Part shown: positions 24,090 to 32,314 of the stretch, one piece after another
Layout: the number at the start of each line of letters is the position of its first letter
How positions within the stretch are numbered: the stretch's first letter is position 1
DNA from: an uncultured Erysipelotrichaceae bacterium
GTDB taxonomy: Bacteria > Bacillota_I > Bacilli_A > Erysipelotrichales > Erysipelotrichaceae
Reading direction: 5' to 3'
DNA length: 63,749 nucleotides
Assembly: GCA_902775735.1 (NCBI GenBank)
Contig: CACYNH010000010.1
Span: 1 to 63,749, forward strand
The notes under the pieces: model-generated
Seen by the model: only the letters and a program-made list of their open reading frames with translations
Database searches by the model: none
What the model was told of the DNA's origin: nothing
Position numbers and translations under genes: made by a program

Positions 24090-25948
24090 CAGGCAGCAGC
24101 TTCTTCAAACTGCGAATTGTAGAGTTTTGCGTAGAAACCGTCTTTTTCCAGAAGCTCCTCATGTCTGCCGATTTCGACAATGTCGCCATGGTCCATGACG
24201 ATGATCATATCGGCGTTTCTGATTGTGGAAAGGCGGTGGGCGATGACGAAGGAGGTCCTTCCCTGCATCAGCTTCTCCATGCCTTTCTGGATGAGGATTT
24301 CCGTTCTGGTATCGACGGAGGAGGTCGCTTCATCAAGAATCAGGATTCTTGGATCGCTTAAGAAGGCGCGGGCGATGGTCAGCAGCTGTTTCTGACCCTG
24401 GGAGATGTTGGTGGATTCTTCATTGATCACGGTCTGATAGCCGTCCTCCAGTGTCCGGATGAAGTGATCAACATAAGCTTCCTCAGCGGCTTTGATGACT
24501 TCATCGTCAGTGGCATCGGTGCGGCCGTAGCGGATGTTGTCCATGATCGTGCCGCTGTGCAGCCAGGCGTCCTGCAGAACCATGCCGAAGCAGTCGCGCA
24601 GGTCTTTTCTGGTGAGATCTGTTGTCTTTTTGCCGTCGATGTAGATGTGACCGCTGTTGAGGTCATAGAAGCGCATCAGCAGCTTGACAATCGTTGTCTT
24701 GCCGGCGCCGGTCGGTCCGACGATGGCAATCTGGGAACCGCGTTTGATGTAGGCGGAGAAGTCATGGATGATGATCTTGTCCGGATTGTATCCGAAGACA
24801 ACATCCTCGAATGTGACGCTGCCTCGTACGGTGATATTTCCGTTTTCATCGCGGATGTTGAGAGGCGTTTCTGTATCGGGCGTTTCTTCCTGTTCTTCAA
24901 GGAACTCGAAGACTCTTTCCGCGGCCGCCGCTGTGGACTGCAGAATGTTCATGATCTGGGCGGTCTGAGTAATCGGCTGGTTGAAGCTTCTGACATATTG
25001 GATGAACGCCTGGATGTCGCCGATCGCCAGTCCTTTATGAACGGCAAGCCAGCCGCCGAGAACACAGCAGCCGACATAGCCGACGTTGCCGATGAAGTTT
25101 GTGATCGGCTGCATCAGTCCCGACATGAACTGGGCCCGCCAGGAGGCATTGTAGAGATTTGAATTCAGTTCCCTGAATTCGCGGATTGATTTTTCTTCGC
25201 CGTTGAAGGCTTTCATGACGACGTGGCCGCCATACATTTCCTCGATATGTCCGTTGACATTGCCGAGGGTTGCCTGCTGGGCCTTGAAGTATTTCTGGGA
25301 ATGGGAGACAACGATGGCTGCCGCGATGCCGGAAAGGGGAACCACGACAAGCGCCATGACTGTCATCTGCCAGGAGATGCTCAGCATCATATACAGAACG
25401 CCGCAGATGGTCACCGCGGAAGTGAAGACCTGCTGGATGGACTGGTTGAGCGACTGTGAAACGGTATCGACGTCGTTGGTGACTCTGGAGAGAACTTCGC
25501 CATGGGTCTGGGTGTCGAAATATTTCAGAGGCAGACGGTTGATCTTTTCGGAGATCTCTTTTCTCAGCCTGTAGGTGATGCTCTGGGTGACGCCGGCCAT
25601 CATCCAGCCCTGGAAATAGTTGAAGATGACGGAGCCGACATAGATGGCAAGCAGGGTTTTAAGGATATTGCCGATTTTCACAAAATCAATTTCACCGGTG
25701 CGGGAATACTTGGCGACAAGCCCTTCCGCCAGGGTGGTGGTGGCGCTGCCGAGAATCTTCGGTCCGATGATATTGAAGACTGTGGAACAGACCGCAAACA
25801 GAATGATAATGATGATCTGCAGGTAATAGGGGCGCATGTAGCGGATGAGCTTCGCAATGGTGCCTTTGAAGTTCTTTGCCTTGTCGCCGGCCATCATCCC
25901 GCGGCCGCCCGGGCCTCTTCTCGGCGCGTTATTTCTTCTTTCACTCAT
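24089..25948 (-). CDS. ABC exporter subunit, canonical ATPase site
   Basis: A half-size exporter of 619 residues: a six-helix membrane domain (about 35-330) and an ATPase domain (370-610). Walker A is GPTGAGKT, the signature is NISQGQKQ, Walker B is ILILDEATSSVD with an intact catalytic Glu, and the switch His is in IAHRLST. Together with the upstream gene this matches heterodimeric exporters such as TM287/288 and BmrCD, where this partner carries the degenerate-looking SQGQ signature and the other lacks the Glu. Drug or lipid export is likely; the substrate is unknown. I prefer ATG 25948 to TTG 25954. It overlaps the upstream gene by 8 bases. Confidence 0.9.
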   Translation of the reverse strand: MSERRNNAPRRGPGGRGMMAGDKAKNFKGTIAKLIRYMRPYYLQIIIIILFAVCSTVFNIIGPKILGSATTTLAEGLVAKYSRTGEIDFVKIGNILKTLLAIYVGSVIFNYFQGWMMAGVTQSITYRLRKEISEKINRLPLKYFDTQTHGEVLSRVTNDVDTVSQSLNQSIQQVFTSAVTICGVLYMMLSISWQMTVMALVVVPLSGIAAAIVVSHSQKYFKAQQATLGNVNGHIEEMYGGHVVMKAFNGEEKSIREFRELNSNLYNASWRAQFMSGLMQPITNFIGNVGYVGCCVLGGWLAVHKGLAIGDIQAFIQYVRSFNQPITQTAQIMNILQSTAAAAERVFEFLEEQEETPDTETPLNIRDENGNITVRGSVTFEDVVFGYNPDKIIIHDFSAYIKRGSQIAIVGPTGAGKTTIVKLLMRFYDLNSGHIYIDGKKTTDLTRKDLRDCFGMVLQDAWLHSGTIMDNIRYGRTDATDDEVIKAAEEAYVDHFIRTLEDGYQTVINEESTNISQGQKQLLTIARAFLSDPRILILDEATSSVDTRTEILIQKGMEKLMQGRTSFVIAHRLSTIRNADMIIVMDHGDIVEIGRHEELLEKDGFYAKLYNSQFEEAAA

Positions 25949-28097
25949 AGCCAAGTTCCTCCATGCTCAGCTGGGAGAGCGCGATTTCCTGGTATACCTG
26001 ACAGTTCTTCATAAGATCCTCATGTTTTCCCTGGCCCGCGATCCTGCCCTGATCCAGGACGATGATCCGGTCGCAGTGCATGATCGTGCTGATTCTCTGG
26101 GCGACAATGAAGACAGTAGATCTGTTCTTTTCGATCATTTTATTGAGGGCTTCCCTTAACTTCGCGTCAGTCGCGTAATCCAGGGCGCTGAATGTGTCAT
26201 CGAAGATATAGACCTTCGCTTTCTTGGTCAGGGCTCTGGCAATGGAGAGTCTCTGTTTCTGGCCGCCGGAAACGTTGGTGCCGCCCTGGGAGATCGGCTC
26301 TTCAATGCCTTTTTCCATGCGGCTCACAAATTCTTCCGCCTGGGAAACCTTCAGCGCGTTTTCGATTGCTTCATCGCTCGCGTTTTCATCCGCGTAGCGC
26401 AGATTTGATTCAATCGTGCCGGAGAACAGAATGCCTTTCTGGGGCACGTAGCCGATCAGATCGCGCAGATCATTCTGGGTGAAGTCGCGGATATCGGTGC
26501 CGCCGTAGCGGACAGAGCCTTCCGTGACGTCGAAGAATCTCGGCAGCAGGTTGACCAGCGTTGATTTGCCGGAGCCTGTTGACCCGATCAAAGCGATGGT
26601 TTCGCCGGGTTTTGCCTCAAAGGTGATATCATCCAGGACATTCATCTCCGCTTTGGGATAGCGGAAGCAGACATGGTCAAAGGTGATTGTCTGGCTGCCT
26701 TCCGGAACCGGTTTGGGATCGGAAGGATCGTGGATGGTCGGTTCAGTTTCCAGAACCTCAAAGATACGTCTTGCCGAAACGGCGGAACGGGGAATCATGA
26801 TGAAGATCATGGCCACGATCATAAAGGAAATCAGCACATGCGTGGAGTATTGCAGGAAGGCCATCATGTCGCCGATCTGCATCGCGCCGATGTCGATCTG
26901 GTTGGCGCCGATCCAGATGATCAGGATGGAAACGGTGCTCATCACAAATGTCATAACCGGCGAAATGACTGCCATGACGCGGTTGAGGAAGATGTTCAGG
27001 TGAGTGAGGTCGGAGTTTGCCTGATCGAAGCGCTCCTCCTCGGTTGCCTGATTGTTGAAGGCGCGGATCACCAGCATGCCTTCCAGCTGTTCCCTGGTGA
27101 CAAGGTTCAGCCGGTCGACCATCTTCTGGGCAATCCGGAACTTCGGCATTGTGACGGAGTATGTGATGACCATTAAGGCGATCATGATCAGAACCGCCCA
27201 TCCCAGAATCGACGCCAGGCTCTTATAGCGCAGAACCTTGAAGAGGGAGGTAAAGCCCATCATCGGCGCAAACAGCACAATCCTCAGCATCATTGTGATG
27301 ATCATCTGGACCTGCTGGACGTCGTTGGTTGTTCTTGTGATCAGGGAAGCGGTGGAGAAACGCGAGAACTCCTCGGAAGAGAAAGACTCAACCTTGGCGA
27401 AAATGTCATTGCGCATATTGCGGCAGGCGCCGGTCGCGGTTCTTGCGGCAAGGTAAGAAGACGCCATCGCCGCCAGCGAGGCCAGCAGGGCAATTCCCAG
27501 CATGATCAGTCCTTCATGAAGAATGTAGTCATTCTGGATTTTTTCCGTGTTCATGCCAAGAGAGGCGTATTCGTTTTTGACCATCATGATCCTGACAGCC
27601 TTCAGGTTGTCTTCGGTATAGTCACCCAGCTGTGTTTCCGCCTGGGAAACGATCTGCTGCGCCATGGCGGGATTGGCTTCCAACATGGTCCAGACAGCAG
27701 CGGGATCGGTATCGCCGATACCGGAATTGATCAGAGACGCCAGCAGGAACGCTTTCTCAATGCCTGCTGTATCCTGGTCATGTTCCTTCAGAATATAAAC
27801 GTTCTTTGCGGAAACACCGGCAGGAAAAGCGGAGTCGCCGGCGGAAACTTCCTCATAGACGCCGGCAAAAGACGCAAGATCCGCTTCGCTCATGAAATAC
27901 TTCATGTGGGATACGGTCTCTTCACTGAGCACTTCCGCCAGGGGGCTTGTGATTCCGCCGTACTGTATGCCGTAGGTGACAATCTTTGACATGTAATCCG
28001 GCAGGGCCAGATCCGACTGCACCTGGGCGAAAACAAGGGCAATAACCGCAAGCACCGAAAGCCAGAAGGGCTTCAGATACCTGAATGCTTTTATCAT
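25941..28097 (-). CDS. ABC exporter subunit, degenerate ATPase site, with extracytoplasmic insert
   Basis: A 718-residue half exporter. Unusually, about 130 residues separate transmembrane helix 1 (about 12-30) from helix 2 (near 180-205); this hydrophilic stretch should lie outside the cell. In the ATPase domain Walker A is GSTGSGKS and the signature VSGGQKQRL is canonical. Walker B reads VYIFDDTFSALD, with Asp in place of the catalytic Glu, and the switch residue is Gln (VAQRIST) in place of His. That is the degenerate half expected of a heterodimeric exporter. GAGGTAATCC precedes the start. It is the first gene of the pair. Confidence 0.9.
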   Translation of the reverse strand: MIKAFRYLKPFWLSVLAVIALVFAQVQSDLALPDYMSKIVTYGIQYGGITSPLAEVLSEETVSHMKYFMSEADLASFAGVYEEVSAGDSAFPAGVSAKNVYILKEHDQDTAGIEKAFLLASLINSGIGDTDPAAVWTMLEANPAMAQQIVSQAETQLGDYTEDNLKAVRIMMVKNEYASLGMNTEKIQNDYILHEGLIMLGIALLASLAAMASSYLAARTATGACRNMRNDIFAKVESFSSEEFSRFSTASLITRTTNDVQQVQMIITMMLRIVLFAPMMGFTSLFKVLRYKSLASILGWAVLIMIALMVITYSVTMPKFRIAQKMVDRLNLVTREQLEGMLVIRAFNNQATEEERFDQANSDLTHLNIFLNRVMAVISPVMTFVMSTVSILIIWIGANQIDIGAMQIGDMMAFLQYSTHVLISFMIVAMIFIMIPRSAVSARRIFEVLETEPTIHDPSDPKPVPEGSQTITFDHVCFRYPKAEMNVLDDITFEAKPGETIALIGSTGSGKSTLVNLLPRFFDVTEGSVRYGGTDIRDFTQNDLRDLIGYVPQKGILFSGTIESNLRYADENASDEAIENALKVSQAEEFVSRMEKGIEEPISQGGTNVSGGQKQRLSIARALTKKAKVYIFDDTFSALDYATDAKLREALNKMIEKNRSTVFIVAQRISTIMHCDRIIVLDQGRIAGQGKHEDLMKNCQVYQEIALSQLSMEELGYE

Positions 28098-28171
28098 TGG
28101 ATTACCTCATTGCTTATATGTTTTCCAAGCCATCTTATCTTATTCCAATATGCATGAAAGGAAAAGCGACA

Positions 28172-28180
28172 TGATAAGAT
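28172..28180 (+). promoter_or_regulatory. extended -10 promoter, leaderless arrangement
   Basis: TGA precedes TAAGAT (28175-28180); six bases then lead directly to the ATG at 28187. There is no Shine-Dalgarno sequence between them. Confidence 0.55.
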
Positions 28181-28186
28181 GTTTGT

Positions 28187-28786
28187 ATGACACTTCTGGA
28201 CAAAGATATCCGTGAGTCTCTGTTTGAATTTCTGGAGCGGGAATACGGCGTTGTGCGCTTCCTGGAGGAAAAGGTGACCGGCCGGACCAGGGCTGACGCT
28301 CTGATGGTGACGGATGACTCAATCCATGGAATCGAAATCAAAAGCGACGCCGATACGTATGAAAGACTGAAGAAGCAGGTCAGGTATTATAACCGTTACT
28401 GCGACCGCTGCTGGATTGCGGCCGGAGCCAGGCACAGCCTTCATGTGGGTGAACATGTGCCGGCCTGGTGGGGCATCATCATTGTCGATACAGAAAACGG
28501 GAAACCCGATTTCTATATCCGGCGCCGGGCACTGCCCAATCCGAAACCTGTGATCAGGGAGAAACTCAGTCTTCTCTGGCGGCCGGAGCTTGCGGCAATA
28601 CAGGCAAAATACGGTCTGCATGCCTATAAACAGAAATCCAAGGAATTCGTGCAGGAAAAAATCCTTGAGAAGATAGAAGAACAGGATCTGCACCGGGAAA
28701 TCAGCGCCGCCCTGTTTGAAAGAGACTACACGCTCATCGAGAAACAGATCAGTGATTATAAAAAGGAAAACGGAAGACAGCCATGA
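28187..28786 (+). CDS. PD-(D/E)xK-like protein, sce7726/MmcB-type
   Basis: A 199-residue protein. Residues 30-70 hold RADALMVTDDSIHGIEIKSDADTYERLKKQ, where the Asp and the ExK pair (GIEIK) fit the core of a PD-(D/E)xK nuclease fold, like sce7726 or MmcB-type DNA-repair proteins. WIAAGARHS and WWGIIIVD follow as further strands. The C-terminal 60 residues are helical and charged. The target is unknown. Translation seems leaderless. Its stop overlaps the regulator that follows by 4 bases (ATGA), so the two are made together; this pairing is unusual for either family. Confidence 0.65.
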   Translation: MTLLDKDIRESLFEFLEREYGVVRFLEEKVTGRTRADALMVTDDSIHGIEIKSDADTYERLKKQVRYYNRYCDRCWIAAGARHSLHVGEHVPAWWGIIIVDTENGKPDFYIRRRALPNPKPVIREKLSLLWRPELAAIQAKYGLHAYKQKSKEFVQEKILEKIEEQDLHREISAALFERDYTLIEKQISDYKKENGRQP

Positions 28787-29856
28787 CGAAGAAAACGGCA
28801 CGTTATATACAGGTTTATGAAGAGATCCGCGAAAGGATTGCGAGCGGCAGTTTTTCCTATGGTTCAAGAATTCCCTCCAAAAGGGAAATGGCACAGGAAA
28901 AAGGCATCAGCGTCATAACTGTCGAGCACGCCTACGAACTGCTGGCGGAGGAAGGATACATTGAGTCAAGACCCCGCAGCGGCTGCTATGTGATTTACCG
29001 TGACTCTGATCTGATTCATGTGGAAAAAGCGGAAGCCGACACAATGCCCGACTTCACCTTTGAAGCCGACGTGTTTCCTCTTTCCGTCTACAGCACAGCT
29101 GTCCGCAAGGTGCTTTCGGAAAAGCAGGCACAGCTGCCCGGCCGCACGGAAGGAAGGGGATGCGCGGAAATCCGCACTGCCATCGCATCCTATCTAAACC
29201 GCAGCCGCGGCATGCAGGTGAGCGCTGATCAGGTGGTCATCGGCGCCGGTTCCGAATATCTTTACTCACTGATTGTGCAGCTGCTGGGAAGGGATCAGAT
29301 CTATGGAATCGAGGACCCCTGCTATGAAAATATCAGCCGGATGTACGCACATAATGACGTGAAAGTGGAGAAGCTGAAGCTGGGGGCCAACGGCATCCGC
29401 AGTGAGGAGCTGGGAAAAACAGACGCCGCAATCCTGCATGTGACGCCTTACCACAGCTATCCTTCCGGCAGGTCGGCCGACGCTTCCAAAAGGATTGAGT
29501 ATATCCGCTGGGCAAAGGCCCGTAACGCCATGATCGTCGAGGATGATTACGCTTCTGAATTTTCACCCTTTCTCAAAGCGCAGGAAACCCTGTTTTCCAT
29601 GGAGCCGCTTGAGCATGTCATCTATCTGAACACCTTCACCAGAACCATCGGTCCCTCGGTCAGGGTCGGCTACATGATCCTGCCGGAAAAAACAAAAGAC
29701 AGATTCCTGGAAAGAATCGCCGAAAGCTCATGCACTGTTTCCACGCTGTCCCAGCTGGTGATTGCCGAACTGCTCAACAGCGGCAGTTTCGAGCGCCATA
29801 TCAACCGTGTGCGCCGGCGTCTGCGCAGGTCGGCGGAGAGTCAGGAAAACAGCTAA
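28783..29856 (+). CDS. MocR/PdxR-type regulator, shortened and lacking the PLP lysine
   Basis: GntR-type winged helix (residues 1-70, PSKREMAQEKGISVITVEHAYELLAEEGYIESRPRSG) joined to a fold-type I aminotransferase domain, as in PdxR. Two oddities are visible. The conserved TFSK motif that holds PLP reads YLNTFTRTIGPSVRVGY, so the Schiff-base lysine is Arg287. The protein also stops at 357 residues, about 100 short of the usual length, just after HINRVRRRLRR, where homologues continue into the C-terminal subdomain. The next bases are the purE promoter. I read it as a decaying gene or a PLP-independent regulator; both defects would abolish normal cofactor chemistry. DNA binding could persist. 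Confidence 0.8.
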   Translation: MTKKTARYIQVYEEIRERIASGSFSYGSRIPSKREMAQEKGISVITVEHAYELLAEEGYIESRPRSGCYVIYRDSDLIHVEKAEADTMPDFTFEADVFPLSVYSTAVRKVLSEKQAQLPGRTEGRGCAEIRTAIASYLNRSRGMQVSADQVVIGAGSEYLYSLIVQLLGRDQIYGIEDPCYENISRMYAHNDVKVEKLKLGANGIRSEELGKTDAAILHVTPYHSYPSGRSADASKRIEYIRWAKARNAMIVEDDYASEFSPFLKAQETLFSMEPLEHVIYLNTFTRTIGPSVRVGYMILPEKTKDRFLERIAESSCTVSTLSQLVIAELLNSGSFERHINRVRRRLRRSAESQENS

Positions 29857-29863
29857 CATATCC

Positions 29864-29894
29864 TTTACTTTCAGTTTTAATTTGTTAATATAAG
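29864..29894 (+). promoter_or_regulatory. promoter of purine operon
   Basis: TTTACT (29864-29869) and TATAAG (29889-29894) with a spacer of 19 bases, slightly long. No PurR box is visible nearby. Transcription would start near 29901. Confidence 0.45.
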
Positions 29895-29946
29895 TGTGCA
29901 CTTCAGTTTGGTAACTGAAACCCGGTCGGGCTGGAAGGATGGAGCT

Positions 29947-30051
29947 ATGGCGTCTGTTGTTATGACTCTCCAGACAAAAGAAGTAAAAAGACACTGCGGA
30001 TGTTTTTCACGCGCAGGCGTGTTTTCATCAGCAGATTCGGACATGAAATAA
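29947..30051 (+). CDS. possible 34-residue leader peptide
   Basis: An ATG at 29947 is preceded by AAGGA with a seven-base spacing, a good ribosome site. The frame runs 34 codons and stops with TAA one base before the terminator stem of the purE leader. The peptide begins MASVVMTLQTKEVKRHCGC and ends SADSDMK. The placement is what transcription attenuation by translation would need, but an open frame of this length can arise by chance. I do not recognise the peptide. Confidence 0.35.
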   Translation: MASVVMTLQTKEVKRHCGCFSRAGVFSSADSDMK

Positions 30052-30052
30052 G

Positions 30053-30084
30053 ACAGCCTTTGGGATACCCATGGGCTGTTTTTT
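30053..30084 (+). terminator. attenuator terminator in front of purE
   Basis: The stem ACAGCC/GGCTGT with an inner TGGG/CCCA is followed by six Ts. It lies only 7 bases before the purE ribosome site, so read-through must be regulated. Confidence 0.85.
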
Positions 30085-30106
30085 AAACAGAAGGAGGACA
30101 GCATAT

Positions 30107-30604
30107 ATGAAAAAAGCAGCAGTCATTATGGGCTCAGACAGCGATCTGCCCGTCATGTCAAAGGCATTCACGGTACTTGAAGACTATGGCATTCCTTTTG
30201 AAGCGCACGTTTACTCCGCCCACCGCACACCGCTGGAAGCGGCTTCCTTTGCGGAAAACGCGAAAGCCAACGGTTTCGGCGTGATTATTGCCGGTGCCGG
30301 TATGGCGGCGGCGCTGGCCGGCGTTCTGGCCGCGCACACAACCCTGCCTGTGATCGGCGTACCTCTGAAGTCCGCTGTTCTTGAAGGCACCGACGCCCTT
30401 CTTGCGACAGTCATGATGCCCTCCGGCATTCCGGTGGCCACAGTTGCGATCGACGGCGCCAAAAACGCGGCTTACCTGGCTGCGGAAATTCTTGCGCTGG
30501 GTGATGAGGAACTGGCGGAAAAGATTGCCGCGGACCGCAAAGCGCAGAAGGAGACCGTCCTGAAGAAGGACGCCGCCCTCCAGGAGAAGCTTGCCGGTAA
30601 ATAA
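30107..30604 (+). CDS. purE: N5-carboxyaminoimidazole ribonucleotide mutase
   Basis: Class I PurE, which converts N5-CAIR to CAIR in de novo purine synthesis. The phosphate and ribose contacts MGSDSDLPVM (about 8-17) and SAHRTP (near 42) are intact, and the GAGMAAALAGVLAAHT and GVPL segments follow. It has 165 residues. AAGGAGG lies 9 bases before ATG 30107; a frame further up runs through the terminator. The partner purK is not in this window. First gene of a seven-gene operon. Confidence 0.95.
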   Translation: MKKAAVIMGSDSDLPVMSKAFTVLEDYGIPFEAHVYSAHRTPLEAASFAENAKANGFGVIIAGAGMAAALAGVLAAHTTLPVIGVPLKSAVLEGTDALLATVMMPSGIPVATVAIDGAKNAAYLAAEILALGDEELAEKIAADRKAQKETVLKKDAALQEKLAGK

Positions 30605-30613
30605 TTAATAAGG

Positions 30614-30634
30614 AAAGCCGGAAAACCGGCTTTT
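30614..30634 (+). terminator. weak hairpin between purE and purM
   Basis: The stem AAAGCCGG/CCGGCTTT has loop AAAA and a short T run. It probably reduces, rather than ends, transcription, because the pathway genes continue in the same direction. Confidence 0.45.
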
Positions 30635-30661
30635 GATATGAGAGAAAGGAAGAAAACGCAG

Positions 30662-31708
30662 ATGGAAAAAAGCTACAGTGACAGTTATAAAGCGGCCGGC
30701 GTTGACGTGACAGCCGGTTACAGATCAGTCGAACTGATCAAGTCGCACGTCGCCCGCACGACAACACCCCAGGTTCTGGACTCGATCGGCGGCTTCGGCG
30801 GCATGTTCGCTCCTGATATGAAGAATATGGAAAGACCTGTCTTTGTCTCAGGCACAGACGGTGTGGGCACAAAAGTCAAGCTGGCCTTCATGCTTGACAA
30901 ACACGACACAGTCGGTATCGACTGTGTGGCAATGTGTGTCAATGACATCATCTGCACCGGCGCGAAGCCCCTGTTCTTCCTTGACTACATCGCCTGCGGC
31001 AAAAACATTCCCGAAAAGATCGAGCAGATCGTCAAGGGCGTTGCGGAAGGCTGTGTGCAGTCCGGCGCGGCACTGATCGGCGGCGAAACCGCGGAACATC
31101 CGGGCCTGATGAAGGAAGATGAATATGACCTGGCCGGTTTCTCGGTCGGTATGATCGATGAAAAGAACATCCTCGACAAGGCCAATGTAAAAGCCGGCGA
31201 TGTGATCGTGGCCCTGCCCTCCAGCGGCGTCCACTCCAACGGCTTCTCCCTGGTCAGAAAGGTGTTCGATATCGAAAACAGCGATTCCTTATATAAATAT
31301 GAAGACAGACTCGGAAAGCCGCTGGGCGAAGTGCTCCTGACCCCGACGAAGATCTACGTCAAACCGGTTTTGAAGCTGCTTGAAGAAGTAAAAGTGAAGT
31401 CCATCGCCCATATCACCGGCGGCGGCTTCTATGAAAATATGCCCCGTGCCTTTGAAGAGAACCTCAGCGCGGTGATCCATAAGGGCACATGGAAGGTTCT
31501 GCCTGTCTTTGATCTGATTCAGGAGGCCGGCAGCATTCCTGAACATGATATGTACAACACCTTCAACATGGGCGTCGGCATGATCGCGATTGTTGATCCT
31601 GCTGATGTGACAAAGACACTGGAAATCCTCAGAGCCGAAGGCATTGAGGCTTCCGTCATCGGCGAAATGAAGGATGGCGACCACTCAGTCATCATTGAGG
31701 AAAACTGA
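30662..31708 (+). CDS. purM: phosphoribosylformylglycinamidine cyclo-ligase
   Basis: AIR synthetase, the ATP-dependent ring closure of FGAM. It has 348 residues. Motifs: GGFGGMFAPDM, SGTDGVGTKVKLAF, DCVAMCVNDI, GGETAEHPG and the C-terminal HITGGGFYENMPR. I place the start at ATG 30662 with AAAGGAAG about 10 bases before it; an ATG eight codons earlier lacks a ribosome site. One base separates its stop from the start of purN. Confidence 0.95.
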   Translation: MEKSYSDSYKAAGVDVTAGYRSVELIKSHVARTTTPQVLDSIGGFGGMFAPDMKNMERPVFVSGTDGVGTKVKLAFMLDKHDTVGIDCVAMCVNDIICTGAKPLFFLDYIACGKNIPEKIEQIVKGVAEGCVQSGAALIGGETAEHPGLMKEDEYDLAGFSVGMIDEKNILDKANVKAGDVIVALPSSGVHSNGFSLVRKVFDIENSDSLYKYEDRLGKPLGEVLLTPTKIYVKPVLKLLEEVKVKSIAHITGGGFYENMPRAFEENLSAVIHKGTWKVLPVFDLIQEAGSIPEHDMYNTFNMGVGMIAIVDPADVTKTLEILRAEGIEASVIGEMKDGDHSVIIEEN

Positions 31709-31709
31709 T

Positions 31710-32312
31710 ATGACGAAGATCGCGGTTATGGTTTCCGGCGGCGGCACCAACCTGCAGGCGCTCATCGACGCTGAAAAAGCAGGAAAGATCCCGCACGGGA
31801 AAATCACCCTCGTCATCGCCAGCAACGCTAAAGCCTACGCCCTGGAAAGAGCGGCAAAAGCCGGGATCGAAAGCACGGTCGTCGCCAGAAAGAGCTATGA
31901 GAGCCAGGAGGCGTTTGACCAGGCAGTTGTTGACACACTCAGGGCGCATGACATTGACATGGTGATTCTGGCCGGCTTCCTCAGCATTCTCGGGGAAACC
32001 GTCATCAAAGCGTATCCGGACAGAATTATCAATATTCACCCGTCTCTGATTCCGTCTTTCTGCGGCAAAGGCTTCTATGGACTCAAAGTTCATGAAGCAG
32101 CCCTGGAAAGAGGCGTCAAAGTGACCGGCGCCACCGTGCACCTGGTCAACGAAATCCCCGACGGAGGCCGCATTCTTTTACAGAAGGCAGTCGCCGTTGA
32201 AGAAGGGGACACACCCGAAGTATTGCAGAGAAGAGTTATGGAACAGGCTGAATGGATTCTTCTGCCGCAGGCAGCGGAACTATTGGCAGCGTCATTAAAT
32301 GAGGAGGAATGA
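31710..32312 (+). CDS. purN: phosphoribosylglycinamide formyltransferase, folate-dependent
   Basis: GAR transformylase using 10-formyltetrahydrofolate, 200 residues. VSGGGTNLQALI near the N-terminus binds the nucleotide phosphate. The catalytic Asn-His-Asp set is represented by INIHPSLIPSF and by the late D in NEIPDGG. Odd but minor: HPSLIPSFCGKGFYG is the form found in clostridia. It follows purM by one base and overlaps the possible first ATG of the next gene. Confidence 0.95.
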   Translation: MTKIAVMVSGGGTNLQALIDAEKAGKIPHGKITLVIASNAKAYALERAAKAGIESTVVARKSYESQEAFDQAVVDTLRAHDIDMVILAGFLSILGETVIKAYPDRIINIHPSLIPSFCGKGFYGLKVHEAALERGVKVTGATVHLVNEIPDGGRILLQKAVAVEEGDTPEVLQRRVMEQAEWILLPQAAELLAASLNEEE

Positions 32313-32314
32313 AC

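Larger units (their letters stand above)
29901..30106 (+). promoter_or_regulatory. structured leader of the purine operon with attenuator
   Basis: About 200 bases lie between promoter and purE. The first hairpin is TTCAGTT/AACTGAA with loop TGGT (29902-29919). A second pairing CTGGA/TCCAG encloses about 40 bases. A nested structure CTGC-GATG/CATC-GCAG surrounds CACGC/GCGTG near 29993-30032. A full intrinsic terminator follows. I compared it with what I know of the purine, ZTP, PRPP/ykkC, THF, glycine and guanidine riboswitches and found none of their core motifs. It therefore looks like an attenuator of unassigned class. A possible leader peptide lies within it. Confidence 0.6.

Noticed and set aside
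24089..25948. SQGQ in the ABC signature as a sign of inactivation
   Set aside because: This form is normal in the canonical partner of heterodimeric exporters, so I do not treat it as a defect.
29901..30106. Known purine, ZTP, PRPP or THF riboswitch before purE
   Set aside because: The core sequences I would expect for each class are not found. A divergent member cannot be excluded without a covariance search.
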